Source: an uncultured Hyphomicrobiales bacterium (GTDB taxonomy: Bacteria > Pseudomonadota > Alphaproteobacteria > Rhizobiales > Beijerinckiaceae). Taken from it: DNA of 35,591 nucleotides. The stretch lies in the NCBI GenBank assembly GCA_903851305.1, contig CAINNX010000062.1:1-35591 (forward strand), given 5' to 3'. Under the pieces are notes generated by a model. It had not been told where the DNA came from. It saw only the letters and a list, made by a program, of their open reading frames with translations, and searched no databases. Both the position numbers and the translations under genes were made by a program. Position 1 is the stretch's first letter; each line of letters begins with the position of its first letter. Of this stretch, positions 14,964 through 23,341 are shown piece after piece.

Positions 14964-15947
14964 ATGAGCTTCACTGACAGCCAATTGCGCTTGCTGCGCG
15001 CGCCGGTGCGTCCGCAATTCGTGAAAGAACGACAGATAGAGGACAAAGTCCTTCACTACCTCGAAGGCTGGCATGTCATCTCGGAAGCCAATCGTATCTT
15101 CGGCTTTGACGGATGGGATCGTGAGACGATACAGAGCCAATGCGTTTGGCAGAAGCAGATCGACTATCGCTATGCCGCCGCCTATCTGACGCGTGTCCGG
15201 ATCACGGTACGAGCCGGAGAGAGGATCATTCAACGAGAGGGCTTAGGCTCTGGTGAGGCGGTCGCTGCAACGGCCGGCCAAGCCCATGAGCGCGCCAGCA
15301 AGGCCGCTGAGACTGACGCCACAAAGCGTGCCCTCTCGACCTTCGGCAATTCCTTCGGCCTCTCGCTTTATCGGGACAAGACAGAAGCACCTCAGGCCAA
15401 GGCGGCACGCAAACCACCGTCCAGGAAATCATCCATTGAGCCTGACGTCATCTATCCGGAAAAAGCTGACGAGACGACCGTAACATTCGACCAAGCGCAC
15501 CCAGACAACGCCACGCAAGAAAACGCTTCGCAACCACCTGCCGGCACACAAAAGATGGTCGAAGCCTCGCTTACCGCATGGCTGCCCGCAGGAACGCATG
15601 CAACTCCAACAACGACGACTGCCCTACCGCAGCGGATAGAAAAATCCGCCCTTGCCCTGAGTGAGCCCAAACGCATTCGCAATCGTGAGCATCTGCGTTT
15701 CGTGGCATCCCAACCCTGCCTCGTTTGCGCACGCATGCCATCGCAAGCACACCACGTGCGCTTTGCACAACCGCGCGCCCTTGGCAGAAAAGTATCAGAC
15801 GAATTTACCGTGCCACTTTGCGCCACTCACCACCATGAACTCCACATGCGGGGCAACGAGAAAGACTGGTGGGCCGAAAAACAAATCGAGCCGCTATCCA
15901 TTGCAGAAGATCTATGGAAGGAAAGCTTCCCGAACCCAAGGAGCTGA
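14964..15947 (+). CDS. Rad52/22-like single-strand annealing protein fused to an HNH domain
   Basis: Residues about 1-140 match the Rad52/Rad22-type annealing domain of alphaproteobacterial phages (HYLEGWHVISEANRIFGFDGW; REGLGSGEA; ETDATKRALSTFGN). Residues about 140-235 are a low-complexity linker rich in Pro, Thr and Ala. Residues 235-320 form a putative HNH nuclease with C252/C255 (CLVC), HH at 263-264, C286, HH at 289-290 and H294, followed by WW. The annealing domain would pair complementary strands after resection; the nuclease part may process the joint. The ATG at 14964 has GGAG 8 bp upstream. The same fusion exists in other alphaproteobacteria as far as I recall, so the fold call is firm, the activity inferred. 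Confidence 0.87.
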   Translation: MSFTDSQLRLLRAPVRPQFVKERQIEDKVLHYLEGWHVISEANRIFGFDGWDRETIQSQCVWQKQIDYRYAAAYLTRVRITVRAGERIIQREGLGSGEAVAATAGQAHERASKAAETDATKRALSTFGNSFGLSLYRDKTEAPQAKAARKPPSRKSSIEPDVIYPEKADETTVTFDQAHPDNATQENASQPPAGTQKMVEASLTAWLPAGTHATPTTTTALPQRIEKSALALSEPKRIRNREHLRFVASQPCLVCARMPSQAHHVRFAQPRALGRKVSDEFTVPLCATHHHELHMRGNEKDWWAEKQIEPLSIAEDLWKESFPNPRS

Positions 15948-15963
15948 ATGTTCAGGCTCGTAT

Positions 15964-15983
15964 GGTTGCGGGGACCCGCAACC
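15964..15983. repeat. Perfect short inverted repeat behind the Rad52-HNH gene
   Basis: GGTTGCGGG (15964-15972) and CCCGCAACC (15975-15983) are separated by two bases. The stem is strong but no T run follows in either direction. It marks the right edge of the foreign block and may stabilise or end the transcript. Confidence 0.6.
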
Positions 15984-16025
15984 ACCGAGAGTTGAAATGC
16001 TGCGTTTAGGCTCAGCTTAACGACC

Positions 16026-17042
16026 CTACCCAAGCCTCTTCAGCGCCTCCGCGCCCACAGAGGCATCGAAGACCTGCTCATAGGGCAAGGCTTTACGCTG
16101 CACTTCGAGCAGCAGATTCAGCTCCTGCATCCAGTTCACGCGCTCACGCGAGAGCACAAGATCGGTTGCATAAATCCCTGTCTCGCGGAAAAAGCGCCAC
16201 TGCCATTCAGCCGCCGCCGGATCAGCGCGGCCCAGAGCGGCTGTCTGTGCTTCAATATAGGCATCTTTAGATTGGGGCGTCATCAAGAAGCGATAAAGCT
16301 TGGCATAAGCTGCTAGCGTGCGCACCAGCGCCTCACGATTATTGGCGACGGCCCGTTCAGACGCATAACTCGCCTGGAAAGTGAACTCCGGCAATTCTGT
16401 CCAAAGATCGCCTTCCTTAATAACGCGCACACCATATTTTGCCTGCTGGTCGTAGACGTCAATTTCCGACACGCCCGCATCGACCGTGCCCGCCACGACA
16501 GCGCGGAAAACATCGGCCGTCGATCCGACATTCACAAAACGCACGCTTGAAGGGTCAACCTTGTGTTTGCGCAAAAGCGCAATGACCATGGCGTGCAGCA
16601 GTGCACCCACCGATCCGACACCAATGGTCTTGCCAGCCAAATCTTGCACCGTGCGAATATGATCTCGCTTGGTGTAGAGCGCATGCTCGATACCGACCAG
16701 CGCACCGGCGACAATTTTGAGCTTCGCTCCTTTTTCAAGCGCGGTCAGCACCTGTGCAAAGCCGGAAAACATGCAGATGTCATTCTCGCCCGACAGAAGT
16801 GAGCCCATCAGCTTGGAGCCATCCGAGACATAGGTGATCTGCGGCTCGACACCCATTTCCTGTAAATAGCCTTGGCGCTTCATCAATTCCTGCAGGGTGA
16901 CGGTCGCATTGCCCTGCGTGTTGACGATTTTAATAATGTGTTTTTGCTGGGCCCTCGCAGGAGACGCCAAACCAAGGCCAGCACCCGTCCCGGCTGCCAA
17001 GGCTGCCGCGCCCAAAAGGCCACGTCGGCTGAAATCCACCAT
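16026..17042 (-). CDS. NMT1/TauA-type ABC substrate-binding protein (receptor 1)
   Basis: The 338-residue protein begins with a Tat-like signal (SRRGLLGAAALAAG ... ASPARAQQ) and has the two-lobed NMT1/SsuA layout, with MFSGFAQVLTALEKGAKLKIV in lobe 1 and GKTIGVGSVGALLHA plus VRFVNVG in lobe 2. Such receptors bind small organic anions or amines for NitT/TauT-type importers. It is clearly paralogous to the receptor at 19824-20843, sharing GALLH, VNVG/VNIG, DVFRA and LVRTLAA blocks. It is transcribed away from the transporter operon, whose ATPase and permease it most likely uses. Confidence 0.9.
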   Translation of the reverse strand: MVDFSRRGLLGAAALAAGTGAGLGLASPARAQQKHIIKIVNTQGNATVTLQELMKRQGYLQEMGVEPQITYVSDGSKLMGSLLSGENDICMFSGFAQVLTALEKGAKLKIVAGALVGIEHALYTKRDHIRTVQDLAGKTIGVGSVGALLHAMVIALLRKHKVDPSSVRFVNVGSTADVFRAVVAGTVDAGVSEIDVYDQQAKYGVRVIKEGDLWTELPEFTFQASYASERAVANNREALVRTLAAYAKLYRFLMTPQSKDAYIEAQTAALGRADPAAAEWQWRFFRETGIYATDLVLSRERVNWMQELNLLLEVQRKALPYEQVFDASVGAEALKRLG

Positions 17043-17326
17043 GCCACAACCTCCCCGCGCTTATCTTTTTGGGCCAGTCTAATCAGGGGAGAAACCAAGC
17101 GGAAGCGGCAAAACGGACTGTCCCGACCGACATTTAACCCTTTCCGGAAATTATCTCTTTCCCGACTGTCCCATCACGTCCTTGAACAGGGGTCCGGCCG
17201 GCCTTGCAGGGAAAGCCGATCACGGCAACAATGGCTTGAATTGGCGGGGCGCAGGCCCAAAGCCGAAAATACGGCCGATAAAAATCAAGGCGCATCAGGC
17301 CACGCCACAGGGAGGGTGAAAAGCAC

Positions 17327-18178
17327 ATGACCCCGGTCGTCGATATCCATCCGCACATTATTTCTGCAGACGACAAAGCCTATCCACGCGTCCCGTTGTT
17401 CGGCATTCAGTCGGAATGGTCGAAAGAACGCCCTACCCCGATTGAAGACATGATCTCTGCCATGGATGCTGCAGGCGTGGACAAAGCCGCCATCGTGCAT
17501 TCGTCGACCTGCTACGGCTTTGACTGCTCCTACCTCGCCGATTCCGTAAAGCTCCACCCAAAGCGCGTGACAGGCGTTGGCTCTGTCGACATGCTCGCCA
17601 CCGATGCGCCCAAGGTCATAAAGGACTGGGTCGCTCGCGGTATTACAGGGTTCCGCATTTTCACCGGTGGCAGCACCAAGGAATTCGACACCAGCGTGTT
17701 GGATGACCCTGCATCCTTCCCTGCCTGGACATTCTGCGAAGAACACAACCTGCCCATGTGCATCCAGACGGGCGCTTCGGGTCACGCTCAAATTGCGGGA
17801 CTCGCCAAGCGCTTTCCGAAAGTGAACATCATTCTGGATCACTTCGCCCGCGTCGATGTGAGCGATGGCGCGCCTTATAAAAAAGGATCCTCGCTCTTTG
17901 CTTTGTCAGCCTTCGACAATATCTATTTGAAGCTCACTCCCTTCCTCATCAACCGCGCCAATGAAGCCCCATCGCGGGCGGAAGATTTGCTCGGCAAAGC
18001 CGTGTCCGTCTTTGGTGCGGACCATATTGCTTGGGGCTCAAACTATCCGACCAATAAGGGGACTTTGGGCGAATTGCTGCGGCAAGCCCGCGATCTCATC
18101 AAATTTTTGGATGCGAAAGATCAGGCCATGATCCTCGGCGGCACGGCGCTGACACTTTATCCCTCGTTGAAAGACTGA
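17327..18178 (+). CDS. Amidohydrolase-2 family metal-dependent hydrolase
   Basis: The 283-residue TIM-barrel protein starts at the metal motif DIHPHI, has the metal histidine in IQTGASGH and the next in LDHFARVD, and ends with WGSNYPT. Members hydrolyse lactones or decarboxylate aromatic acids (LigI, L-fuconolactonase, ACMSD types). In LigI-like enzymes the equivalent of the Asn in GSNYP is a catalytic Asp, so this enzyme may belong to a branch with changed chemistry; GSNFP variants are also common in databases as I recall. A GGGAGGG ribosome binding site precedes the ATG. It is first in an operon with the ABC ATPase (4-bp gap), so it presumably acts on the imported compound or a product of it. 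Confidence 0.88.
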   Translation: MTPVVDIHPHIISADDKAYPRVPLFGIQSEWSKERPTPIEDMISAMDAAGVDKAAIVHSSTCYGFDCSYLADSVKLHPKRVTGVGSVDMLATDAPKVIKDWVARGITGFRIFTGGSTKEFDTSVLDDPASFPAWTFCEEHNLPMCIQTGASGHAQIAGLAKRFPKVNIILDHFARVDVSDGAPYKKGSSLFALSAFDNIYLKLTPFLINRANEAPSRAEDLLGKAVSVFGADHIAWGSNYPTNKGTLGELLRQARDLIKFLDAKDQAMILGGTALTLYPSLKD

Positions 18179-18182
18179 ACGC

Positions 18183-18980
18183 GTGAGCACAGCCCCCAAA
18201 CTTCGCGTCCATGACGTATCCAAAACATTTCGCGTTCGCGGTGGCGGCGACACGCCTGACCATCTGCTTCCTGTCCTGCGCCATATCAGCTTTGACGTGC
18301 AGGAAGGCGAGATCGTTTCGCTGATCGGCGAAAGCGGCTGTGGCAAGACCACGCTTTTGCGCATCGTGCAGGGCCTCATCAAAAATGATGCTGGCATGAT
18401 CAGCGTGGATGGCGCGCCAGTCAGCGGCCCAGGCCGTGATCGCGGCTTCGTCTTTCAGCAGGCGACTTTGTTGCCATGGCGCTCAGCCCGCCAGAATGTC
18501 GAATTTGGCCTCGAACTTCAGGGCATTGAAAAGTCCAAGCGTCGTGAGAGGGCACAAACCCTCGTTGATTTGGTCGGCCTTGGCCGCGCAGGCGATCAAT
18601 TTCCGCATGAATTGTCGGGCGGCATGCAGCAGCGTGTCGGCCTTGCCCGTGCGCTGGCGATTGATCCTTCCATTCTACTGATGGACGAACCCTTCTCGGC
18701 CCTCGACGCGCAAACACGCGAAGTGCTGCAGAAAGAACTGCTGCGCATTCAAGCTGAGACCCGCAAGACTATTCTCTTCGTCACGCATGATTTGGACGAA
18801 GCTATTTATCTATCCAACCGCGTGATCGTCTTGGCGGCCAAACCAGGGCGCATTCGCAAAGTCATTGATATTCCCTTCGGCGCCGATCGCCCTGAATTAC
18901 CGGAATTGCGCGGCGATATGCGCTTTCAGGCCATCCGCACAGAAATGTGGAACCTTATTCGCTCGCAGGAGGCTGCATGA
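18183..18980 (+). CDS. NitT/TauT-type ABC transporter ATPase (SsuB/TauB-like)
   Basis: The 265-residue ATPase has Walker A GESGCGKT (49-56), Q-loop in VFQQATLLPW, signature LSGGMQQR (144-151), Walker B ILLMDEP (164-170) and the H-loop in FVTHDLDEA. It powers import through the permease encoded next. Start is GTG with no strong Shine-Dalgarno, 4 bp after the amidohydrolase stop, suggesting coupling. The stop overlaps the permease ATG (ATGA). Confidence 0.95.
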   Translation: MSTAPKLRVHDVSKTFRVRGGGDTPDHLLPVLRHISFDVQEGEIVSLIGESGCGKTTLLRIVQGLIKNDAGMISVDGAPVSGPGRDRGFVFQQATLLPWRSARQNVEFGLELQGIEKSKRRERAQTLVDLVGLGRAGDQFPHELSGGMQQRVGLARALAIDPSILLMDEPFSALDAQTREVLQKELLRIQAETRKTILFVTHDLDEAIYLSNRVIVLAAKPGRIRKVIDIPFGADRPELPELRGDMRFQAIRTEMWNLIRSQEAA

Positions 18981-19810
18981 TGAATACGCAACATCAGGCA
19001 TCCGACACCGCCTTGCCAGGCTCCGGCCCGATTGAAGAAATCGGTCTTCCGCCTCAGAATAAAAGCCGCATCTGGATGATCCGGCTTTGCTCGGTCATCG
19101 TCTTCATGAGCGCTTGGGAATATGGCGGGCGGCAAGTTGATCCGCTGTTCATGTCCTATCCGAGCGAGATCACACGCTCGGCCATTCGCCTGATTGCATC
19201 CGGCGAATTGGGGACAGCGCTTGCAAGCTCTCTGCAGACTCTCATCTTTGCCTTCCTCATTGCTATGACGGTGGGCATCGGTCTTGGTTTGCTCATTGGC
19301 CGCTACAAAGCTTTTGAGGCCGCGACCGATTGGCTCGTCAATGCACTTTATGCAACGCCATTGGTCGCCATCATTCCGCTGGTCATTCTGTGGTTTGGTC
19401 TCGGCGGCGCTGCCAAATTGTTCATTGTGACCATCCTCGCGGTCTTCCCGATCCTGATCAACACGATTGCCGGCGTGCACAATGTGCCCCCGCAATTGAT
19501 CGAACTCGGCAATGCTTTTGCGGCGCGCGAGCGCGAGATCTTTGTGAAGATCATTCTGCCCTCGGCCCTGCCCTATATGATGACAGGTCTGCGCCTTGGT
19601 ATCGGTCGCGCCATTATCGGCATGGTTGTGGCGGAATTTTTTACGGCTATCACGGGCCTTGGCGCGCTCATCGTGAAATATGGCAACCAATATGACACGG
19701 CGACCATGTTCGTACCGATCCTGATGCTGATGGTGCTGGGCGTCACTCTCTCGGTCATCGTCAAACGGGCAGAAAAAATGATCGCGCCTTGGCGCTATAC
19801 AGAAGAATAG
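18977..19810 (+). CDS. NitT/TauT-type ABC transporter permease
   Basis: The 277-residue protein has about six hydrophobic segments and the BPD-transport EAA-like loop (ELGNAFAAREREIFVKIILPSALP, split here as it is a helix-turn-helix contacting the ATPase). The chosen ATG at 18977 has AGGAGG upstream and overlaps the ATPase stop. The N-terminal 35 residues are polar and variable, before the first membrane segment. It forms the channel with the ATPase and the NMT1-type receptors on either side. Confidence 0.94.
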   Translation: MMNTQHQASDTALPGSGPIEEIGLPPQNKSRIWMIRLCSVIVFMSAWEYGGRQVDPLFMSYPSEITRSAIRLIASGELGTALASSLQTLIFAFLIAMTVGIGLGLLIGRYKAFEAATDWLVNALYATPLVAIIPLVILWFGLGGAAKLFIVTILAVFPILINTIAGVHNVPPQLIELGNAFAAREREIFVKIILPSALPYMMTGLRLGIGRAIIGMVVAEFFTAITGLGALIVKYGNQYDTATMFVPILMLMVLGVTLSVIVKRAEKMIAPWRYTEE

Positions 19811-19823
19811 GGAGTTTGATCCC

Positions 19824-20843
19824 ATGCAGAATATTTCACGCCGTCACGCCATCGCCTCGGGCCTTGCTGTTGCAGGCCTCGGCTTTTCCGGCCTTGCCCG
19901 CGCACAGGAATTGGTGCCGACCACGGTCGCCAATGCCGCAGGCAATGTGAACATTTCTCTGCAACAAATGCTGCGGGATTTGAATCTCTATGAAAAATAT
20001 GGCCTCAAGCCCAACCTCATGGCGGTGGCCGATGGCTCGAAAATCATGGGCGGCCTGATTGGCGGTGACATTGATTCCTCGGTGATGTCAGGCTTCGGCC
20101 AGATTTTTCCGGCCGTTGAAAAAGGCGCGAAACTGAAAATGATTGGCGGCTGCCAGATGGTGCCTTCGCTCACGTTGTTCACATCCAAAGACAATGTGCG
20201 AAGCCTTAAAGATCTGGAAGGCAAGACCATCGGTACGGGCGCTATCGGCGCGCTGCTGCATCAGCTTTGCGTCGCCATCCTTGTCAAAAACAAAGTCGAT
20301 GTGAAGAAGGTCAATTTCGTCAATATCGGTGCCAGCGGCGACGTTTTCCGCGCCGCCATTATGGGCACCATTGATGCAGGCACCGGCGAGACGGCGGTTC
20401 TGGAAGATATGGAACTTTTCCCAAAATTGCGCATGGTCGAAGGCGGCAATATGACGACCGGCCTGATGGAATATACCTATCAGGGCGCATGGACCTCAGA
20501 CCGCATGATCCAGACCAAGCGTGATGTACTGGTGCGCACGCTCGCCGCCCATGCCGAGCTGTATCGCTATATTCACACACCCGCAGCAAAGAATGATTTC
20601 TTGAAAGCCCGCGCCAAAATGCTTCCTAACTCAACCGAGAAGGAAGCCGTTTCGCAATGGGACTATATCCAGCATTACAAGCCTTATGCTGTGGATCTGG
20701 TTTTGTCGGATGAGCGACTAAACTACATTCAGCGCCTGAATGTGGAAACGCAGGTGCAGACCGCCGTTATGCCGGCCGAGCGCGTGGCGGATATGACGAT
20801 TGCACGTGATGCTTTGGCACTGGTCGCAAAAATGAAGGGCTAA
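19824..20843 (+). CDS. NMT1/TauA-type ABC substrate-binding protein (receptor 2)
   Basis: The 339-residue protein starts with a Tat-like signal (ISRRHAIASGLAVAG ... LARAQE). Lobe motifs are VMSGFGQIFPAVEKGAKLK, GKTIGTGAIGALLH and VNFVNIGASGDVFRA. It is last in the amidohydrolase-ATPase-permease-receptor operon, 13 bp behind the permease. Similarity to receptor 1 (16026-17042) runs over the whole length, pointing to duplication and drift of binding specificity. It converges with the thioesterase gene, 6 bp apart, without an obvious terminator. Confidence 0.93.
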   Translation: MQNISRRHAIASGLAVAGLGFSGLARAQELVPTTVANAAGNVNISLQQMLRDLNLYEKYGLKPNLMAVADGSKIMGGLIGGDIDSSVMSGFGQIFPAVEKGAKLKMIGGCQMVPSLTLFTSKDNVRSLKDLEGKTIGTGAIGALLHQLCVAILVKNKVDVKKVNFVNIGASGDVFRAAIMGTIDAGTGETAVLEDMELFPKLRMVEGGNMTTGLMEYTYQGAWTSDRMIQTKRDVLVRTLAAHAELYRYIHTPAAKNDFLKARAKMLPNSTEKEAVSQWDYIQHYKPYAVDLVLSDERLNYIQRLNVETQVQTAVMPAERVADMTIARDALALVAKMKG

Positions 20844-20849
20844 GGCCCG

Positions 20850-21236
20850 TCATTCCGGACGCGGCAGAACCGGCTTGAAAGCGCCCGATGCCTTGGCGAC
20901 TATATCGCCCTTGGCATCGCGGATTTCGCCTTCGCAAAAGACGATGGATTTACCACCGCCCGTACGCCGGCCTTCGGCAACGAGATGGCCTTCACCCGGC
21001 TTCAAGAAAGACGTGTGAAGATCAATCGTAATGAAGCTGATGGCGCCCGCCACCGAATCACGCGCCGCACGGCCGAGCGCCACATCAAGCATGGTCATCA
21101 ACAAGCCGCCCTGCGCGTGACCACGCGTATTGGCCACATCATGACGCACATCAATCGACAGACGCGCGACACCTGCGGGCCCAGGCTCGTTTTTCACGCC
21201 GCAATATTCGAGAAAGGGGACGGGCTGCTCACTCAC
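20850..21236 (-). CDS. PaaI-like hotdog-fold thioesterase
   Basis: The 128-residue protein has the PaaI/4HBT pattern: DVANTRGHAQGGLLMTMLDVALG (N..G..HGG-like region with HAQGG), then ISFITIDLHTSFLKPG and a final KASGAFKPV. These enzymes hydrolyse small acyl-CoA or aromatic acyl-CoA thioesters. The start is GTG overlapping the stop of the BKACE gene (GTGA), a strong sign of coupled function. It would release a free acid from the CoA ester made by BKACE; that role is inferred. Confidence 0.88.
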   Translation of the reverse strand: MSEQPVPFLEYCGVKNEPGPAGVARLSIDVRHDVANTRGHAQGGLLMTMLDVALGRAARDSVAGAISFITIDLHTSFLKPGEGHLVAEGRRTGGGKSIVFCEGEIRDAKGDIVAKASGAFKPVLPRPE

Positions 21237-22117
21237 GCGCGCGGGCTCAACTTCAGGATTTCGCGCGCTTCTGCCGGTGAAGCAATTTCGGAACCGAGCA
21301 GACGAATGATCTGCACGGCGCGCTCCACCAATTCGGCATTGCTTTTAGCCAGAACGCCCTTAGAAATATAGAGATTGTCTTCCAGACCTACGCGCACATG
21401 TCCGCCCAGTACAAGGGCCTGGGCGAGCATCGGGAACTCATGGCGGCCAATGCCAAACGCTGCCCAATTACCGCCCGCAGGAACCAGATTTTTAAACAGC
21501 GCCATAGTTTCAGATGTGGCCGGCGCGCCCCATGGCACGCCCAGTACAAACTGGAACAAGGGGTTTGGGCCAAACAGCCCCTTAGCCGCCAGATGATTGG
21601 CCAGCGCCATATGCCCCGTATCGAAAATCTCCAATTCCGGTTTCACACCGACCTTGTTGATTTCCGCAGCCATCAGCTCGACGTGACGCTGCACATTGAT
21701 GAGAGTGACGCCGGCAAAATTCAGCGAGCCCAGATCGAGCGAACAAATCTCCGGCTTGAGATCCAAAATATGTCGCACACGTTCTGCTGGTGTGCGCAGA
21801 TTGGATCCCTCGGCAATTGTATTGGCCTGATCATCGGACGGGTTGAAACGCGCGCCCGGCCCCGTGGTGAGATTGATGATCACATCACTGCCGTTTGCAC
21901 GGATGCGCGCGACAACATCACGATAGAGATCAAGTTCCATGGACGGCTTGCCCGTCTCGGGATTGCGCACATGGATATGGACAATGGCAGCGCCGGCGGC
22001 ATGGGCATCAAGGCAGGCCGTGGCAATCTGCTCGGGCGTGACGGGCACTGCAGGAAAGCGCAGACCCGTATCATCGCCGCCCGTGACAGCGCAGGTAATA
22101 ATCGTTTTCGGATTCAC
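21233..22117 (-). CDS. Beta-keto acid cleavage enzyme (BKACE, DUF849)
   Basis: The 294-residue TIM-barrel protein has the BKACE signature: ITCAVTGG near the start, the zinc pair H47 and H49 in HIHVR, NLTTGPGAR, and GLEDNLY with the zinc-ligand Glu. Family members cleave beta-keto acids with acetyl-CoA to acetoacetate and a new CoA ester; Kce acts on 3-keto-5-aminohexanoate and relatives act on dehydrocarnitine and others. The exact substrate is set by pocket residues that cannot be judged here. It lies 5 bp behind the LLM oxygenase and overlaps the thioesterase. Confidence 0.93.
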   Translation of the reverse strand: MNPKTIITCAVTGGDDTGLRFPAVPVTPEQIATACLDAHAAGAAIVHIHVRNPETGKPSMELDLYRDVVARIRANGSDVIINLTTGPGARFNPSDDQANTIAEGSNLRTPAERVRHILDLKPEICSLDLGSLNFAGVTLINVQRHVELMAAEINKVGVKPELEIFDTGHMALANHLAAKGLFGPNPLFQFVLGVPWGAPATSETMALFKNLVPAGGNWAAFGIGRHEFPMLAQALVLGGHVRVGLEDNLYISKGVLAKSNAELVERAVQIIRLLGSEIASPAEAREILKLSPRA

Positions 22118-22122
22118 GTTGC

Positions 22123-23241
22123 TTACTCCGCTGCTACCCGTTTACCCGAAGCAATGGCAGCATTGACGCGCGGCATGACTTCGGTTGCCATCAGCTCCAT
22201 CGAGCGCTTGGTCAGCGCCGGATCGACCCAATCCATGCCAGCATAAACGAGCTCACCGAAATCACCGACTTCTTCACGCAGGGCCAGAATCTTGTCCACG
22301 ACCTTGTTGACCGTGCCATAGATGACGAGATTATCGAGCACATAATCCAGCGTGATCTCCTCATCTGGCTGGTTCATATCCTGTTTGAAAATAACATGGC
22401 GCTTGGCGCGCATCATTTTGGCCAGCATCTGGTAATAATAAGCACGGTACGGGCTCTTGGCATCTTCAATCGCATAACGATGCGCTGTGGCTTCATCATC
22501 CGCCACAAAGATGGTGCGCGCGACGCGCCAGTCAGCGGGATCGGCCACCTGCCCGACTTCCTGCTTCCCCTGCACATAATTGGGCCAATGGGTTTTCACC
22601 CATTTCGACAGCAAAAAATTCGCCGACAGCGGATGGAAGTTACGACGCCCCATGGCAATCACGCCTTTGGAGAAAGGCGCCACAACAGTGCCAACGATTT
22701 CCGGATAGGGCTTTTGCAAAGTGCGCGGCAGATAGCCTACGCCGAGATCAAACTTTGCCGTCTGGCGGGTGGAAACTTTGAACTGATTGCCTGGCAGGTC
22801 GATGTCGTAAGGGGCCTCGCGCGTCCAGATTTCAAGAATGACGTCGATCGCATCCTCGAACATTTTCTGGCGATCTTTGTCGAGGTTTTGCAGAGCTTCC
22901 GCATCAGTCGGCAGAGCACCGGCGCTAATGCCGAAAATGAAGCGGCCCTTGGTCAGATGATCCATCATCGCAGCATTGGAAGCGATGAGTGTCGGATGCA
23001 TCTGTGACAGGTTGGATGTGCCTGTGGCCAGCTTGATCTGCTTGGTGTCGGAGATCAGGCTTGCCAGAAAGATCATGCTGTTGGTGACATTCTCCAGCCT
23101 GTCCGTCAGATGCTCGCCGACAAAAGCATCATGAAAGCCGAGTTTGTCGGCCAGAATGATGGTTTCGCGGTCCTCCTGCAGGGTCTCCACCCAATCGCGC
23201 TCGATCGGATGCATCGGCATGGTGAAATAGCCAAGGCGCAT
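22123..23241 (-). CDS. LLM-class flavin-dependent oxidoreductase (luciferase-like monooxygenase)
   Basis: The 372-residue protein has the bacterial luciferase-like fold: MRLGYFTMPMHP start, AFVGEHLTDRLE, LATGTSNLSQMHPTLIA and GRFIFGISAGALPTDAE. These enzymes use FMNH2 and O2 from a separate reductase to oxygenate or cleave C-C, C-N or C-S bonds. The general resemblance is to limonene monooxygenase-like members. A GAGGGAG ribosome binding site precedes the ATG. It heads the operon LLM > BKACE > thioesterase and diverges from LysR. A possible FMN reductase partner is the flavin reductase at 29245-29730. Confidence 0.92.
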   Translation of the reverse strand: MRLGYFTMPMHPIERDWVETLQEDRETIILADKLGFHDAFVGEHLTDRLENVTNSMIFLASLISDTKQIKLATGTSNLSQMHPTLIASNAAMMDHLTKGRFIFGISAGALPTDAEALQNLDKDRQKMFEDAIDVILEIWTREAPYDIDLPGNQFKVSTRQTAKFDLGVGYLPRTLQKPYPEIVGTVVAPFSKGVIAMGRRNFHPLSANFLLSKWVKTHWPNYVQGKQEVGQVADPADWRVARTIFVADDEATAHRYAIEDAKSPYRAYYYQMLAKMMRAKRHVIFKQDMNQPDEEITLDYVLDNLVIYGTVNKVVDKILALREEVGDFGELVYAGMDWVDPALTKRSMELMATEVMPRVNAAIASGKRVAAE

Positions 23242-23341
23242 GGTCGCTCCCTCACCTTTTTAGGTTCTTCGAAAAGGCGATTCCGGCCTCTTCCATCATG
23301 TTCCCAGACTAAAGCCTGCCCTATGCCGGACAAAACATCCA

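Noticed and set aside
12845-15983. Complete prophage
   Set aside because: No integrase, terminase, capsid, tail or lysis genes are present, so only a recombination module is claimed.
18926-19825. Long open frame (299 codons) on the minus strand opposite the ABC permease
   Set aside because: Rich in His, Asp, Gln and Arg with no known motif; it is the antisense shadow of a clearly coding permease gene.
21398-22246. 282-codon plus-strand frame opposite BKACE
   Set aside because: Antisense of a convincing BKACE gene, no ribosome binding site and no recognisable domain.
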